Below are positions 53,613 to 61,480 of a stretch of 64,000 nt of DNA, in pieces. Both the position numbers and the translations under genes were made by a program. Position 1 is the stretch's first letter. Each line of letters starts with the position of its first letter. This DNA comes from IMCC45349 sp047219225 (lineage in GTDB: Bacteria; Bacteroidota; Bacteroidia; Flavobacteriales; Flavobacteriaceae). Where the stretch lies: NCBI RefSeq assembly GCF_047219225.1, contig NZ_CP178208.1, positions 62,001 through 126,000 on the forward strand, written 5' to 3'. Under the pieces are notes generated by a model. The model saw only the letters and a list, made by a program, of their open reading frames with translations, was not told the origin of the DNA and made no database searches.

Positions 53613-54008
53613 ATGGTTACAATCATTAATTTTAAAGAAAGACAAAAAGAAGATGGAACAACATTCTTTGTTTTGGAACTGCAAGGAGGAATAGAGATGG
53701 TTAAGTCCAAAGAGACTGGTAATTTCTATGCTACTGCAAAAAGAGCATTTATACCTTCAACATTTGATAAGGATGTGTGTACTTCACTTATTGGAACAAA
53801 AATGCCTGGTGGAATTGTTAAAGAGGTATGTGAGCCTTTTAATTATGTTATAACAGAAACAGGAGAAGAGATTACATTAAACCATAGATGGGTTTATAAA
53901 TCTGAAGATGAATTAACTCCTGCTAAAGCACCAGTAATTCATGAGCAAAATGTAATTGCAAATTCAAATGTATTTTCTAAAAATGGCATTTTAGAACCAG
54001 CTATTTAA
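53613..54008 (+). CDS. Conserved island protein, function unknown (131 aa)
   Basis: Soluble beta-rich protein of 131 residues (MVTIINFKERQKEDGTTFF, LELQGGIEMVKSKETGNFY, EITLNHRWVYK). I recognise the pattern from Bacteroidetes mobile islands, where such a protein precedes a RadC/JAB gene, but it has no named function. The repeated strand pattern could fit a small OB-like or single-strand DNA-associated fold. A strong terminator separates it from the JAB gene. Confidence 0.7.
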   Translation: MVTIINFKERQKEDGTTFFVLELQGGIEMVKSKETGNFYATAKRAFIPSTFDKDVCTSLIGTKMPGGIVKEVCEPFNYVITETGEEITLNHRWVYKSEDELTPAKAPVIHEQNVIANSNVFSKNGILEPAI

Positions 54009-54014
54009 AACATT

Positions 54015-54056
54015 AAACCAATCTTATCTTTTAATTAAGGTAAGATTGGTTTTTAT
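54015..54056 (+). terminator. Rho-independent terminator
   Basis: AAACCAATCTTA paired with TAAGATTGGTTT around a 14-nt loop, followed by a T run, 7 nt after the 131-aa gene. Confidence 0.85.
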
Positions 54057-54070
54057 TAAATCATTGAAGT

Positions 54071-54508
54071 ATGGAGATTTCAGAAATAAAAGTGTCATAC
54101 ACTAGTATTAATAAAGAGAAAATTAAAATAACCAATAGCCAAGAGTCTTTTAATATAATTTTAGATTGTTGGAATAAAGATATTATTGAACTACAAGAAG
54201 AATTTAAAGTACTATTGTTAAATAGAAGTAATCATGTGTTAGGAATTTATTCTCTATCAAAGGGAGGAGTTTCTGGTACTGTTGTAGATGCTAAATTATT
54301 GTTTTCAGTAGCTTTAAAATGTAATGCAAGTAGCATCATCATTGTTCATAATCATCCAAGTGGTAATTTAAATCCAAGTACAACAGATAAAAAAATTACT
54401 AATAAGATTAAAAAAGCAGGTCAGTATTTAGATATTGTATTGTTGGACCATTTAATAATTTCTAAAGATGGTTATTATAGTTTTAGTGATAATGGTTTAA
54501 TAAAATAA
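54071..54508 (+). CDS. RadC-like JAB-domain protein
   Basis: JAB/MPN-fold protein of 145 residues, the short mobile-element form of RadC without the N-terminal helix-hairpin-helix. The metal site is complete: Glu44, His93-x-His95 in VHNHPSG, Ser97 and Asp106. Despite the historical name it is not a proven DNA repair factor; metalloprotease or nuclease-like activity is suspected. Such genes are almost constant passengers of Bacteroidetes islands. Starts with ATG 15 nt after the hairpin. Confidence 0.88.
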   Translation: MEISEIKVSYTSINKEKIKITNSQESFNIILDCWNKDIIELQEEFKVLLLNRSNHVLGIYSLSKGGVSGTVVDAKLLFSVALKCNASSIIIVHNHPSGNLNPSTTDKKITNKIKKAGQYLDIVLLDHLIISKDGYYSFSDNGLIK

Positions 54509-54616
54509 TCTTCTGACAGATTATGCTTTTATGTATGTGTGCATTTAAGCTCTTTTTAATGTGAAAATCTAATTATATAAAGAGTATAGATAGGTATTAA
54601 TAGCGAAAATTTGACT

Positions 54617-54841
54617 TTACTTATCAAAATTTACTATATCACAAAGACTAACATCGAGATTATCAGCAATTCTTTTTAGAGTATAAATGGTAGGATTAGT
54701 TCCACCAGCTTCTAAACGACTTAAGTTAGATTTTTCAAGGTTACATTGCGCAGCTAAATCTTGCTGAGCTATACCTTTAGATTCTCTTAAAGATTTAACT
54801 CTCTTACCAATTGCTAACTGTAACTGCTTCTTTTCTTTCAT
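54617..54841 (-). CDS. XRE-family transcriptional regulator (second)
   Basis: A 74-residue protein that is almost only a helix-turn-helix: GKRVKSLRESKGIAQQDLAAQCNLEKSNLSRLEAGG and TIYTLKRIADNLDVSL. It is divergent from the membrane-protein gene at 54948, and the repeats between them (54865-54897) are its probable operator. Likely a switch for the right-arm genes. Confidence 0.88.
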   Translation of the reverse strand: MKEKKQLQLAIGKRVKSLRESKGIAQQDLAAQCNLEKSNLSRLEAGGTNPTIYTLKRIADNLDVSLCDIVNFDK

Positions 54842-54864
54842 TTTAAATAACCAAATATCTAGTT

Positions 54865-54897
54865 ACCAAAAATGATAATTAAATGATTCTTTTTGGT
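54865..54897. promoter_or_regulatory. Candidate operator between the second XRE gene and the membrane-protein gene
   Basis: ACCAAAAA (54865-54872) and TTTTTGGT (54890-54897) form an 8-bp inverted repeat around 17 nt; AAATGAT recurs three times across the same 106-bp divergent region. Position and symmetry suggest XRE binding. Confidence 0.45.
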
Positions 54898-54947
54898 TAT
54901 CATAAATGATAAAATAAGTATGTTTGTTAATTATAGATTGAAATAAT

Positions 54948-55541
54948 ATGAAAACAAATATTTCGAGAATCATTAAGAATAAAGACTCCTTGAAGTCTAT
55001 AGAAAATGTTGTTTTGGAACTATACGAGGATAGTAAAGGTTTTATTGAATATGAACTTAAAACCTCAAAGGACAATGATAATAAGCTTGTTTTTATGAAT
55101 GTAAACCATAAAAGCATGCTAAATAAATACTTGAAGTTTGAGCATTTCTATATCATTTTATTAGTGGTAATAGTTATTTGTGGGTTATCCCTGTTTAGTA
55201 ATAGTTTTATTATGGTAATACTTTCAATCATTGGACTTGTTTATATTCCTTATAGGTTTATATCGTGTAGTGAAGTGCCTTTTAGATTAGTTTTTGATGG
55301 ACTTAATATCTATGAACTAAATCTCGTAGGTAAAAGAATATTTAAATTCAGTCCAACATCAATAGAAAGCTCTGATTCTGATAAGTTTGAAAATGATTTT
55401 ATCTTTTTTAGTACTTCAACAAATACTAAAGAGAAGACTTCTATGATGATAAAGGAAGGGTATTCATTTGAAGAAAGAGACTTGTTTATTAAATATTACA
55501 GGAAATTCAATTTCACAAATTCAATTAAAACAAGAAGCTAG
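54948..55541 (+). CDS. Two-helix membrane protein, function unknown
   Basis: Protein of 197 residues: an N-terminal cytosolic part of about 60 residues, two membrane helices (about 65-105: FYIILLVVIVICGLSLF and FIMVILSIIGLVYIPY), then a soluble beta-rich C-terminus (CSEVPFRLVFDGLNIYEL, ERDLFIKYYRKF) resembling PH-like domains of small membrane sensors. Under control of a divergent XRE gene. I do not recognise a family; a membrane effector of a defence or stress module is one possibility. Confidence 0.65.
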   Translation: MKTNISRIIKNKDSLKSIENVVLELYEDSKGFIEYELKTSKDNDNKLVFMNVNHKSMLNKYLKFEHFYIILLVVIVICGLSLFSNSFIMVILSIIGLVYIPYRFISCSEVPFRLVFDGLNIYELNLVGKRIFKFSPTSIESSDSDKFENDFIFFSTSTNTKEKTSMMIKEGYSFEERDLFIKYYRKFNFTNSIKTRS

Positions 55542-55542
55542 C

Positions 55543-55902
55543 ATGAAGTTCAGTGACTTAATTAAAGAACTAGAATCTCTATCATCTAGTGATGGTTTAT
55601 ACACTAGAGATAAAATAGCTTGGTGGTTGATTAAACATGAAAAAGGCTATATAGAGTTAAGCCGAATTAGAGAAACACTAGAAGCAGAATTCCCAAACAG
55701 AAATTTAAGAGAACAAAAATCATTAATCAAGGAACTGCTATTCATTGAACTTTATGAAGGTCTAGAAGATGCTTTTGAAAAGTCTAGTCCAACAGATAAC
55801 AAAGAGATAGACCTCAATATAATTATAAACAAAATAAAATCATCGACTAATGGACTTAGTAGGAAAGATAAAAATTTTAAATGGGACTCAAGTCCTAGGT
55901 GA
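55543..55902 (+). CDS. Hypothetical helical protein (119 aa)
   Basis: Soluble, helix-rich protein (MKFSDLIKELESLSSSDGLYTRDK) with no recognised motif. The ATG at 55543 overlaps none of the previous gene but follows its stop by 1 nt; an earlier in-frame start would overlap it by 74 nt. Its end overlaps the DUF3127 gene by 53 nt. It belongs to a short run of co-transcribed unknown genes. Confidence 0.55.
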   Translation: MKFSDLIKELESLSSSDGLYTRDKIAWWLIKHEKGYIELSRIRETLEAEFPNRNLREQKSLIKELLFIELYEGLEDAFEKSSPTDNKEIDLNIIINKIKSSTNGLSRKDKNFKWDSSPR

Positions 55903-56212
55903 TAATGGCTTTAGAAAACGTGAAGTTGTTATCACCACAGATGAAAAATATCCACAGCATTTATTAATAGAATTTACACAAGACAAATGTGAGTTACTAG
56001 ATAATTATGCTGTAGGTCAAGATGTGAAAATAAGCATCAATTTAAGAGGTAGAGAATGGATTAATCCTGAAGGTGTAGCCAAGTATTTCAATTCCTTTCA
56101 AGGCTGGAGAATAGAGCTTTTAAATAGCCTAGAAACAATGCCAAATGTAATACCTCAAACAGAAGAAGCAAGCTTTATAGAGGATGACCCAGATAATGAC
56201 TTACCATTTTAA
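55850..56212 (+). CDS. DUF3127 protein, OB-fold-like
   Basis: Protein of 120 residues matching DUF3127: GKIKILNGTQVLGDNGFRKREVVI, YPQHLLIEFTQDK, GQDVKISINLRGREWINP and YFNSFQGWRIE are the family landmarks, with an acidic C-terminal tail (IEDDPDNDLPF) like those of single-strand DNA-binding proteins. The tail and fold suggest an SSB-like partner for the island's recombination genes. The start inside the previous gene (53-nt overlap) is supported by the family's conserved first residues. Confidence 0.8.
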   Translation: MDLVGKIKILNGTQVLGDNGFRKREVVITTDEKYPQHLLIEFTQDKCELLDNYAVGQDVKISINLRGREWINPEGVAKYFNSFQGWRIELLNSLETMPNVIPQTEEASFIEDDPDNDLPF

Positions 56213-56243
56213 CCAAATCAATTAATAACTTAAATCTAATATC

Positions 56244-56627
56244 ATGAAGAAAGCATTTTTAACATTAATAGCCATTTTATCATTAGTAGCATGTTCAAGT
56301 GATGATAATGAAGAACAGCAACCAATTAGCCAATCACATATAGTAGAGTTCACAACAGGAACTTTAGAAGCTTGGGTATCTGTTTCCTTGACTACAACTT
56401 TAACTTTTGAAGATGGTTCTGAATCAACAGTAAATTCAGATTTTGATTATGACAATAATATAGTTACTGTTAACATTCCAGAAAATACTGCAAGTTTTGA
56501 ACTTGATTTCTACATAGAGGATTCTTCACAAGCTAATATGCGTTTTTATGGTTCAAATGATGATGTTACAGTTCATCAAGAAACCATTAGTCAACAAAAT
56601 TTTCAATACCAGTATTCATTTAATTAA
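56244..56627 (+). CDS. Hypothetical lipoprotein
   Basis: Predicted lipoprotein of 127 residues: signal peptide MKKAFLTLIAILSLVAC with the lipid-bearing Cys17, an acidic linker (SSDDNEEQQP) typical of surface-exported Bacteroidetes lipoproteins, then an Ig-like beta domain. No family recognised. Its placement between DNA-associated genes and the island end suggests a passenger gene. Confidence 0.7.
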   Translation: MKKAFLTLIAILSLVACSSDDNEEQQPISQSHIVEFTTGTLEAWVSVSLTTTLTFEDGSESTVNSDFDYDNNIVTVNIPENTASFELDFYIEDSSQANMRFYGSNDDVTVHQETISQQNFQYQYSFN

Positions 56628-56630
56628 GGT

Positions 56631-56975
56631 ATGTGTAAATCCTTGCTGAAAGAATTACGTTTTAAAATTGGAGAACAATATGAGCTAAATGAGTTTAACC
56701 TTGAGAGTTTGGAATCAACTTTTATAAATGGTTTAGAGTATGAAAGCTATGAATACATTAAAAATGATTTTAAGGCTTTATTTGGTGTAGAATTTTCTAA
56801 GAATATAATTCTTCAATATAATGCAGATATACTCTCTAGAGTGGTGTATGAATTTGATATAGCCAAATTAAATATTGTTAAGGATAAACTCAATCAATTT
56901 AATTGTAAGAAGCTAAAATTAGAGCTTATAAAAAATAATGATAGATGTAATCTGTTAGTAAGTAAAAAGGAGTAG
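56631..56975 (+). CDS. Hypothetical protein (114 aa)
   Basis: Soluble protein starting MCKSLLKELRFKIGEQYEL, 3 nt after the lipoprotein stop. Predicted alpha/beta, no known motif. It is the last gene of the island; the right attachment site starts 41 nt later. Confidence 0.55.
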   Translation: MCKSLLKELRFKIGEQYELNEFNLESLESTFINGLEYESYEYIKNDFKALFGVEFSKNIILQYNADILSRVVYEFDIAKLNIVKDKLNQFNCKKLKLELIKNNDRCNLLVSKKE

Positions 56976-57016
56976 AAAAAGGCATTCCTATATATTAATA
57001 TTAGCTAATATGTTGA

Positions 57017-57061
57017 TGTTGAGGGTCACACCTCCGGGGGTTCGAATCCCTCTTTCTCCGC
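57017..57061. repeat. attR: 45-bp direct repeat, right copy (tRNA-Ser 3' fragment)
   Basis: Identical over 45 bp to 33523-33567. It lacks the tRNA 5' half and promoter, so it is a remnant, not a gene. It marks the right end of the island. Confidence 0.95.
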
Positions 57062-57063
57062 AG

Positions 57064-57095
57064 AAAAAAACCAGAACATATGTTCTGGTTTTTTT
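57064..57095 (+). terminator. Terminator right of the island, probably the original tRNA-Ser terminator
   Basis: CCAGAACA-TA-TGTTCTGG flanked by seven A and seven T, a perfect palindrome 3 nt after the tRNA 3' fragment. Before insertion it would have stood directly behind tRNA-Ser. Confidence 0.8.
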
Positions 57096-57121
57096 ATTTT
57101 ATATTATATGCTACTCAATCC

Positions 57122-57796
57122 TTAACTAAGTAATTTATTTGCAAAGTGGTTTAGCATTTTTTCTACTTCATCAAAATTATCATCTACCACAGTTACATCT
57201 GTTAATCTAGGTAAATGTTTCGCAAAATAAATATGATTATTAGCCATTTCGAATAAATTAGTAACAAAAGCTATTGGATATGGAAATTTTGGATTTATCT
57301 CTAAAACCAATTCTGATACTTTAGCAACTAAATTCTTATAGTTAGCAAAAAAACCTTTAGAATTTTCGTTATCTACGTCTTTTGTATGATATGCCTTAGC
57401 TCCTTCATCAATAACAACATTATGTAATACACTCTCGTTAACATAATCAATTGAAGGATTTTCCATAGATGCAGAAACGAAGGTTTTAATTATTATTTCT
57501 AATTTTCTATTAGGATCTTCAATATTCATTGTCCCAATATTAATTAAATATCCTACCCACTCCCAATACCAAGAAACCAAGTATATAAGTAATAAGTGCT
57601 TATTTTCAAAGTATCTGTAAATTGAAGCTTCAGTAGAGTTTATTTCTGTAGCCAACTTCTTAAATGTAAACGCTTCAAATCCTAATTTATCAATTAATAA
57701 TATGCTATGCTTAATAATTTTTCTCCCTAGCTTAGAATCTTGAGGTTCCTTTAAAAATAGGCCTTCATTTAATGTTATCTTAACTCCTATTGACAT
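57122..57796 (-). CDS. TetR-family regulator
   Basis: One-component repressor of 224 residues. The helix-turn-helix lies at about 24-70 (HSILLIDKLGFEAFTFKKLATEINSTEASIYRYFENK, shown here by F-T-F-K-K-L-A-T-E and A-S-I-Y-R-Y-F), followed by a helical ligand domain. It is divergent from the SulP/carbonic anhydrase operon and separated by 155 bp holding several palindromes, so it probably represses that operon and itself. The ligand is unknown. Confidence 0.85.
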   Translation of the reverse strand: MSIGVKITLNEGLFLKEPQDSKLGRKIIKHSILLIDKLGFEAFTFKKLATEINSTEASIYRYFENKHLLLIYLVSWYWEWVGYLINIGTMNIEDPNRKLEIIIKTFVSASMENPSIDYVNESVLHNVVIDEGAKAYHTKDVDNENSKGFFANYKNLVAKVSELVLEINPKFPYPIAFVTNLFEMANNHIYFAKHLPRLTDVTVVDDNFDEVEKMLNHFANKLLS

Positions 57797-57829
57797 TTAT
57801 TCGATGGTTTAAATGTAAAATTACAGATT

Positions 57830-57903
57830 TATTTGCAATTGCAAATATATCAAATTTAATATTTTCACAATTCTTTATGATAGTATTACTATCAAATTTG
57901 ATA
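57830..57903. promoter_or_regulatory. Palindromes in the TetR-SulP divergent region (candidate operators)
   Basis: Three elements: TATTTGCAATTGCAAATA (57830-57847, perfect 18-bp palindrome), TATCAAATTTAATA (57848-57861) and its perfect palindromic version TATCAAATTTGATA (57890-57903), plus TGATAGT-ATT-ACTATCA (57878-57894) overlapping the last. They lie between the TetR start and the -7 element of the SulP promoter, where a repressor would act. Confidence 0.6.
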
Positions 57904-57911
57904 TTTGTTTA

Positions 57912-57919
57912 TATATTTG
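57912..57919 (+). promoter_or_regulatory. -7 promoter element of the SulP operon
   Basis: TATATTTG matches TAnnTTTG, 32 nt before the SulP ATG and 8 nt after the last palindrome. Confidence 0.55.
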
Positions 57920-57951
57920 CAACCGATTTTTAATACTAAAACAAAAAAACT

Positions 57952-59547
57952 ATGAGTAAAAAAGGAGTATTTAGCAGTTTAAAAAGTGATATACCTGCTA
58001 GTATTGTTGTATTTTTTGTAGCCTTACCTTTATGTTTAGGTATTGCTCTAGCCAGTGGAGCTCCACTATTTTCTGGGTTAATTGCTGGAATTATTGGAGG
58101 AGTGGTTGTTGGTTCTTTAAGTGGATCAAAAATTGGAGTTAGTGGACCTGCAGCAGGATTAGCTGCTATTGTCTTAACAGCAATTGCTACTCTAGGTAGT
58201 TATCAAAACTTCTTATTAGCTGTAGTTTTAGGTGGTATTATTCAATTAATATTTGGGTTAGTTCGTTTTGGAATTATTGGTTACTTTTTTCCTTCTTCAG
58301 TAATTAAAGGGATGTTAACTGGTATTGGAATCATTATTATACTAAAACAAATTCCTCACTTTTTTGGTTACGACCCAACTCCAGATGGTGATTTTGCCTT
58401 TTTCCAAGTAGATAGTAAAGGGACTTTTTCTGAAATATTAAAAACTATAAATCACATTAGTCTTGGACCAACAATTATAGGTCTTATCAGTTTATTTATT
58501 TTAATTCTTTGGGATCGTGTATTAACTAAAAAATCAAGAATATTTCAATTAATACAAGGACCTTTAGTAGCTGTTATTGCAGGTATTGTTTTTTATACTT
58601 TAACTCAATCTAACCCATCACTAGTATTCTCTAATTCTCAATTAGTGAGTGTTCCTGTACCAGATAGTATTGACTCATTTTTAGGACAGTTTACTTTTCC
58701 TAACTTTAGTGCAATAACAAATTCTGAAGTTTGGATTGTAGCCTTTACAATTGCTCTTGTAGCCAGTTTAGAAACATTATTATGCGTTGAAGCTACAGAT
58801 AAATTAGATCCTGAGAAAAATGTTACTCCAACTAATAGAGAATTATTAGCGCAAGGTACAGGTAATATTATTTCTGGGTTTATTGGTGGTTTACCTATTA
58901 CTCAGGTAATTGTTAGAAGTTCTGCTAATATACAATCTGGTGGAAAAAGTAAAATGTCTGCAATTATACATGGTTTTTTACTGTTGATTTCTGTAATGCT
59001 TATTCCTACTCTATTAAATAAAATTCCTTTAGCAGTATTAGCAGCAGTATTATTTATTGTAGGTTATAAATTAGCAAAACCAGCTTTATTTAAGCAAATG
59101 TTTGAATTAGGTTGGAAACAATGGATACCATTCGTAACTACAGTTGGTGGAATTGTTTTTATCGATTTATTAAAAGGTTTAGGCCTTGGATTAGCCGTAG
59201 GTATTGTAGTTATCTTAATAAAGTCTTTCCAAAATTCTCACTTCTTACATAAAGAAGATAAAAGTAATGGCGTACAAAAAATGAAAATGACTTTAGCTGA
59301 AGAAGTAACTTTCTTTAATAAAGGTGCCATCTTAAAAGAATTAGATAGAATTCCTGAGGATTCTTATTTAGAATTAGATGTTAGAAACACTAGATATCTT
59401 GATAATGATATTATTGAAATTTTAGAAGACTTTTCACTAAAAGCTAAAAACAGAAACATAGATATAAAATTAGTTTCAGAAAGAGGTATTGTAGAAAACC
59501 CTGACAGTTATATTGAGTTCTTTAAGTTAAGACCTGTAACAGCATAA
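57952..59547 (+). CDS. SulP-family anion transporter with STAS domain
   Basis: Inner-membrane transporter of 531 residues. Ten or more helices in a 7+7 repeat: SDIPASIVVFFVALPLCLGIALASGAPLFSGL opens the family signature, GVSGPAAGLAAIV and PITQVIVRSSANIQSGGKSK follow; a C-terminal STAS-like domain spans about 445-531. SulP proteins carry sulfate or bicarbonate. The carbonic anhydrase 25 nt downstream favours bicarbonate, as in other SulP-anhydrase pairs, but the sulfur genes nearby leave sulfate open. Confidence 0.9.
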   Translation: MSKKGVFSSLKSDIPASIVVFFVALPLCLGIALASGAPLFSGLIAGIIGGVVVGSLSGSKIGVSGPAAGLAAIVLTAIATLGSYQNFLLAVVLGGIIQLIFGLVRFGIIGYFFPSSVIKGMLTGIGIIIILKQIPHFFGYDPTPDGDFAFFQVDSKGTFSEILKTINHISLGPTIIGLISLFILILWDRVLTKKSRIFQLIQGPLVAVIAGIVFYTLTQSNPSLVFSNSQLVSVPVPDSIDSFLGQFTFPNFSAITNSEVWIVAFTIALVASLETLLCVEATDKLDPEKNVTPTNRELLAQGTGNIISGFIGGLPITQVIVRSSANIQSGGKSKMSAIIHGFLLLISVMLIPTLLNKIPLAVLAAVLFIVGYKLAKPALFKQMFELGWKQWIPFVTTVGGIVFIDLLKGLGLGLAVGIVVILIKSFQNSHFLHKEDKSNGVQKMKMTLAEEVTFFNKGAILKELDRIPEDSYLELDVRNTRYLDNDIIEILEDFSLKAKNRNIDIKLVSERGIVENPDSYIEFFKLRPVTA

Positions 59548-59572
59548 TAATTAAAATTTAAAAAACACATTT

Positions 59573-60205
59573 ATGAAAGCACATACAAAAGACACACAAG
59601 CAGCCATTACACCACAAATTGCATTACAATTATTAAAAGATGGGAATAAAAGATTTCAAGAAAACTTAAAGTCTAACAGAGATTTAATAGAGCAAGTACA
59701 AGCTACAAGTACTGGTCAATATCCTTTCGCAACTGTATTAAGTTGTATCGACTCTAGAGTTTCTTCTGAGCTTATTTTCGACCAAGGAATTGGTGATATT
59801 TTTAGCGCTCGTGTAGCTGGAAATTTTGTAAATGAAGACATACTAGGAAGCATGGAGTTTGCTTGCAAATTAGCAGGAACTAAACTAGTTGTAGTTTTAG
59901 GTCACACTGCTTGTGGAGCTATAAAAGGTGCTTGTGATAATGCAGAATTAGGAAACCTTACTAAGTTAATTTCTAAATTAAAACCTGCTGTAGAAGCTGT
60001 TTCAGAACCTAAAGATGCATCATTAAGAAATTCAGGTAATATTGAATTTGTTGATACTGTTGCTAAAATGAATGTTAACTTAACTATAGAGAACATCAAA
60101 ACACAAAGTGAAGTATTAAATGAAATGGCCGAGAATAATGAAATTATGATTATTGGAGGTATGTATGATATTTCTAATGGAGAAGTAACATTTTTTGAAG
60201 TATAA
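59573..60205 (+). CDS. Beta-class carbonic anhydrase
   Basis: Zinc enzyme interconverting CO2 and bicarbonate, 210 residues. Zinc ligands and dyad: Cys58, Asp60 and Arg62 in SCIDSRV, His111 and Cys114 in LGHTACGA. No signal peptide was seen, so it is cytosolic. As second gene of the SulP operon it probably feeds from or supplies the transporter. Confidence 0.95.
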   Translation: MKAHTKDTQAAITPQIALQLLKDGNKRFQENLKSNRDLIEQVQATSTGQYPFATVLSCIDSRVSSELIFDQGIGDIFSARVAGNFVNEDILGSMEFACKLAGTKLVVVLGHTACGAIKGACDNAELGNLTKLISKLKPAVEAVSEPKDASLRNSGNIEFVDTVAKMNVNLTIENIKTQSEVLNEMAENNEIMIIGGMYDISNGEVTFFEV

Positions 60206-60211
60206 ATTGGT

Positions 60212-60871
60212 ATGAAAAAAGCAATCATCTTTTTAGTATTATTATCTCCTATCTTTTCATTAGCTCAAGATAGTAGCTTAGGAAATTGGTTAATTTACAT
60301 TGGAAACAAAAACTTAAATAACCAATGGAACTTGCATCACGAAGTACAATACAGAAACTATGACGCTATTGGCGACATGGAGCAACTATTGCTTAGAACT
60401 GGATTAGGATACAATCTAACAGAAAACAACAATAACATCCTTTTAGGTTATGGATATATAGTTTCTAAAAACTATATAGATGGTACTGATGACAAACTAA
60501 CTGTTAAAGAGCATAGAATCTATCAACAGTATCAAACCAAACAAAAAATAAATCGTGTTTCATTAAGCCACAGATATAGAATTGAACAAAGATTTGTTGA
60601 GGATTCTGACCTTAAATGGCGTTTTAGATATTTTTTAAGTGCAAACGTTCCATTAAACAAACCAGAAATGAGTAAAGGAGCGCTTTATGCATCTGCTTAT
60701 AACGAGTTATTTATAAATGGTCAAGATGAGGCTTTTGACAGAAATAGAATTTATGGTGGATTAGGCTATAAATTCAATAAGAATATTAGGTTAGAATTGG
60801 GCTACATGAACCAGATATTCAATAATAGTAGTAGAGATCAAATCAACACTATACTATTTATAAACTTTTAA
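60212..60871 (+). CDS. DUF2490 outer-membrane beta-barrel protein
   Basis: Exported protein of 219 residues: signal peptide ending SLAQ, then alternating beta strands with aromatic ends (NWLIYIGNKNLNNQWNLHHEVQYRNY, LGYGYIV, SHRYRIEQRF) and a final aromatic residue (LFINF), the DUF2490 pattern of small barrels. It lies 6 nt after the carbonic anhydrase and is probably its operon partner. Function unknown. Confidence 0.8.
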   Translation: MKKAIIFLVLLSPIFSLAQDSSLGNWLIYIGNKNLNNQWNLHHEVQYRNYDAIGDMEQLLLRTGLGYNLTENNNNILLGYGYIVSKNYIDGTDDKLTVKEHRIYQQYQTKQKINRVSLSHRYRIEQRFVEDSDLKWRFRYFLSANVPLNKPEMSKGALYASAYNELFINGQDEAFDRNRIYGGLGYKFNKNIRLELGYMNQIFNNSSRDQINTILFINF

Positions 60872-60934
60872 TAGATTTTGTTTTTAGTAGTTTAGCATAC
60901 CTTAGAATTGGTTAATAGCAAGTGTTAAACTATA

Positions 60935-60967
60935 AAAAGGCGAATACAATTTGTGTATTCGCCTTTT
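60935..60967. terminator. Bidirectional rho-independent terminator
   Basis: A 14-bp perfect stem (AAAAGGCGAATACA with TGTATTCGCCTTTT) with a 5-nt loop between the convergent DUF2490 and DsrE genes. Confidence 0.88.
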
Positions 60968-60987
60968 ATATTAAATACTAATATGTT

Positions 60988-61461
60988 TTAAATAAACACT
61001 ATTTGAGCATTTTCGGTATCTGCTTTATTATAAAAGTCTCCAATAGTTAGAACACCATCAAGATCGTCAATTAGGTCTTTTTCTTCTAAATGGAACATAT
61101 CTACTGCCAACTTACAAGCCCATAAACCACATCCTGAATCTGATAAAATTTCTAAGAACTCATCTACTGGTGGCATATCTAATTTATCCATTTCTTTTTT
61201 CATCATCTTAGTTGCCAAAGCTTCCATTCCTGGTAGTCCACCAATCATAGTTGGGATATGCATTGCAGGATTACCTACAGTTGCTACATGAAGATTATTA
61301 AGCTTCTTTTTTTGTATTGCTTCCAATCCAAAAAATGTAAAGAATATATCTGCATCAATACCTTCCATACGTGCACCATTTGCCATAACAAAAGCTGCAT
61401 AAACGTTTTCTATTGTTGCTTTCGATAAAATAAAAAGCATCTTTTTAACTTTAGTTGCCAT
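60988..61461 (-). CDS. DsrE-family sulfur-carrier protein
   Basis: Protein of 157 residues of the DsrE/DsrF-like (DsrE2-type) family: MLFILSKATIENVYAAFVMANGA opens the Rossmann-like fold and SGCGLWACKLAVDMF carries two cysteines that in relatives hold persulfide. It lies 19 nt after the DsrC/TusE gene in the sulfur operon and probably passes sulfur from the flavoprotein to DsrC. Confidence 0.85.
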   Translation of the reverse strand: MATKVKKMLFILSKATIENVYAAFVMANGARMEGIDADIFFTFFGLEAIQKKKLNNLHVATVGNPAMHIPTMIGGLPGMEALATKMMKKEMDKLDMPPVDEFLEILSDSGCGLWACKLAVDMFHLEEKDLIDDLDGVLTIGDFYNKADTENAQIVFI

Positions 61462-61480
61462 ACACTTTAGTTTTAAATTA

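Larger units (their letters stand above)
33523..57061. mobile_element. tRNA-Ser-integrated genomic island, 23.5 kb, carrying a composite defence operon
   Basis: Bounded by perfect 45-bp repeats, with a tyrosine integrase as first gene next to the intact tRNA. Contents: integrase, winged-helix-like protein, Sak4-like ATPase, DUF3871 protein, the eight-gene restriction/defence operon, a RadC-like JAB protein, two XRE regulators, a DUF3127 protein and several small unknowns. No relaxase, conjugation, transposase or phage structural gene was seen, so movement probably depends on the integrase alone plus help in trans. Confidence 0.93.

Noticed and set aside
57017..57061. A second tRNA-Ser gene
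   Set aside because: Only the 3' 45 bp are present; acceptor 5' strand, D arm and anticodon are missing. It is attR.
33523..57061. A prophage or conjugative element
   Set aside because: No capsid, tail, terminase, relaxase or conjugation proteins were seen; the Sak4-like ATPase and RadC-like protein alone do not make a phage.
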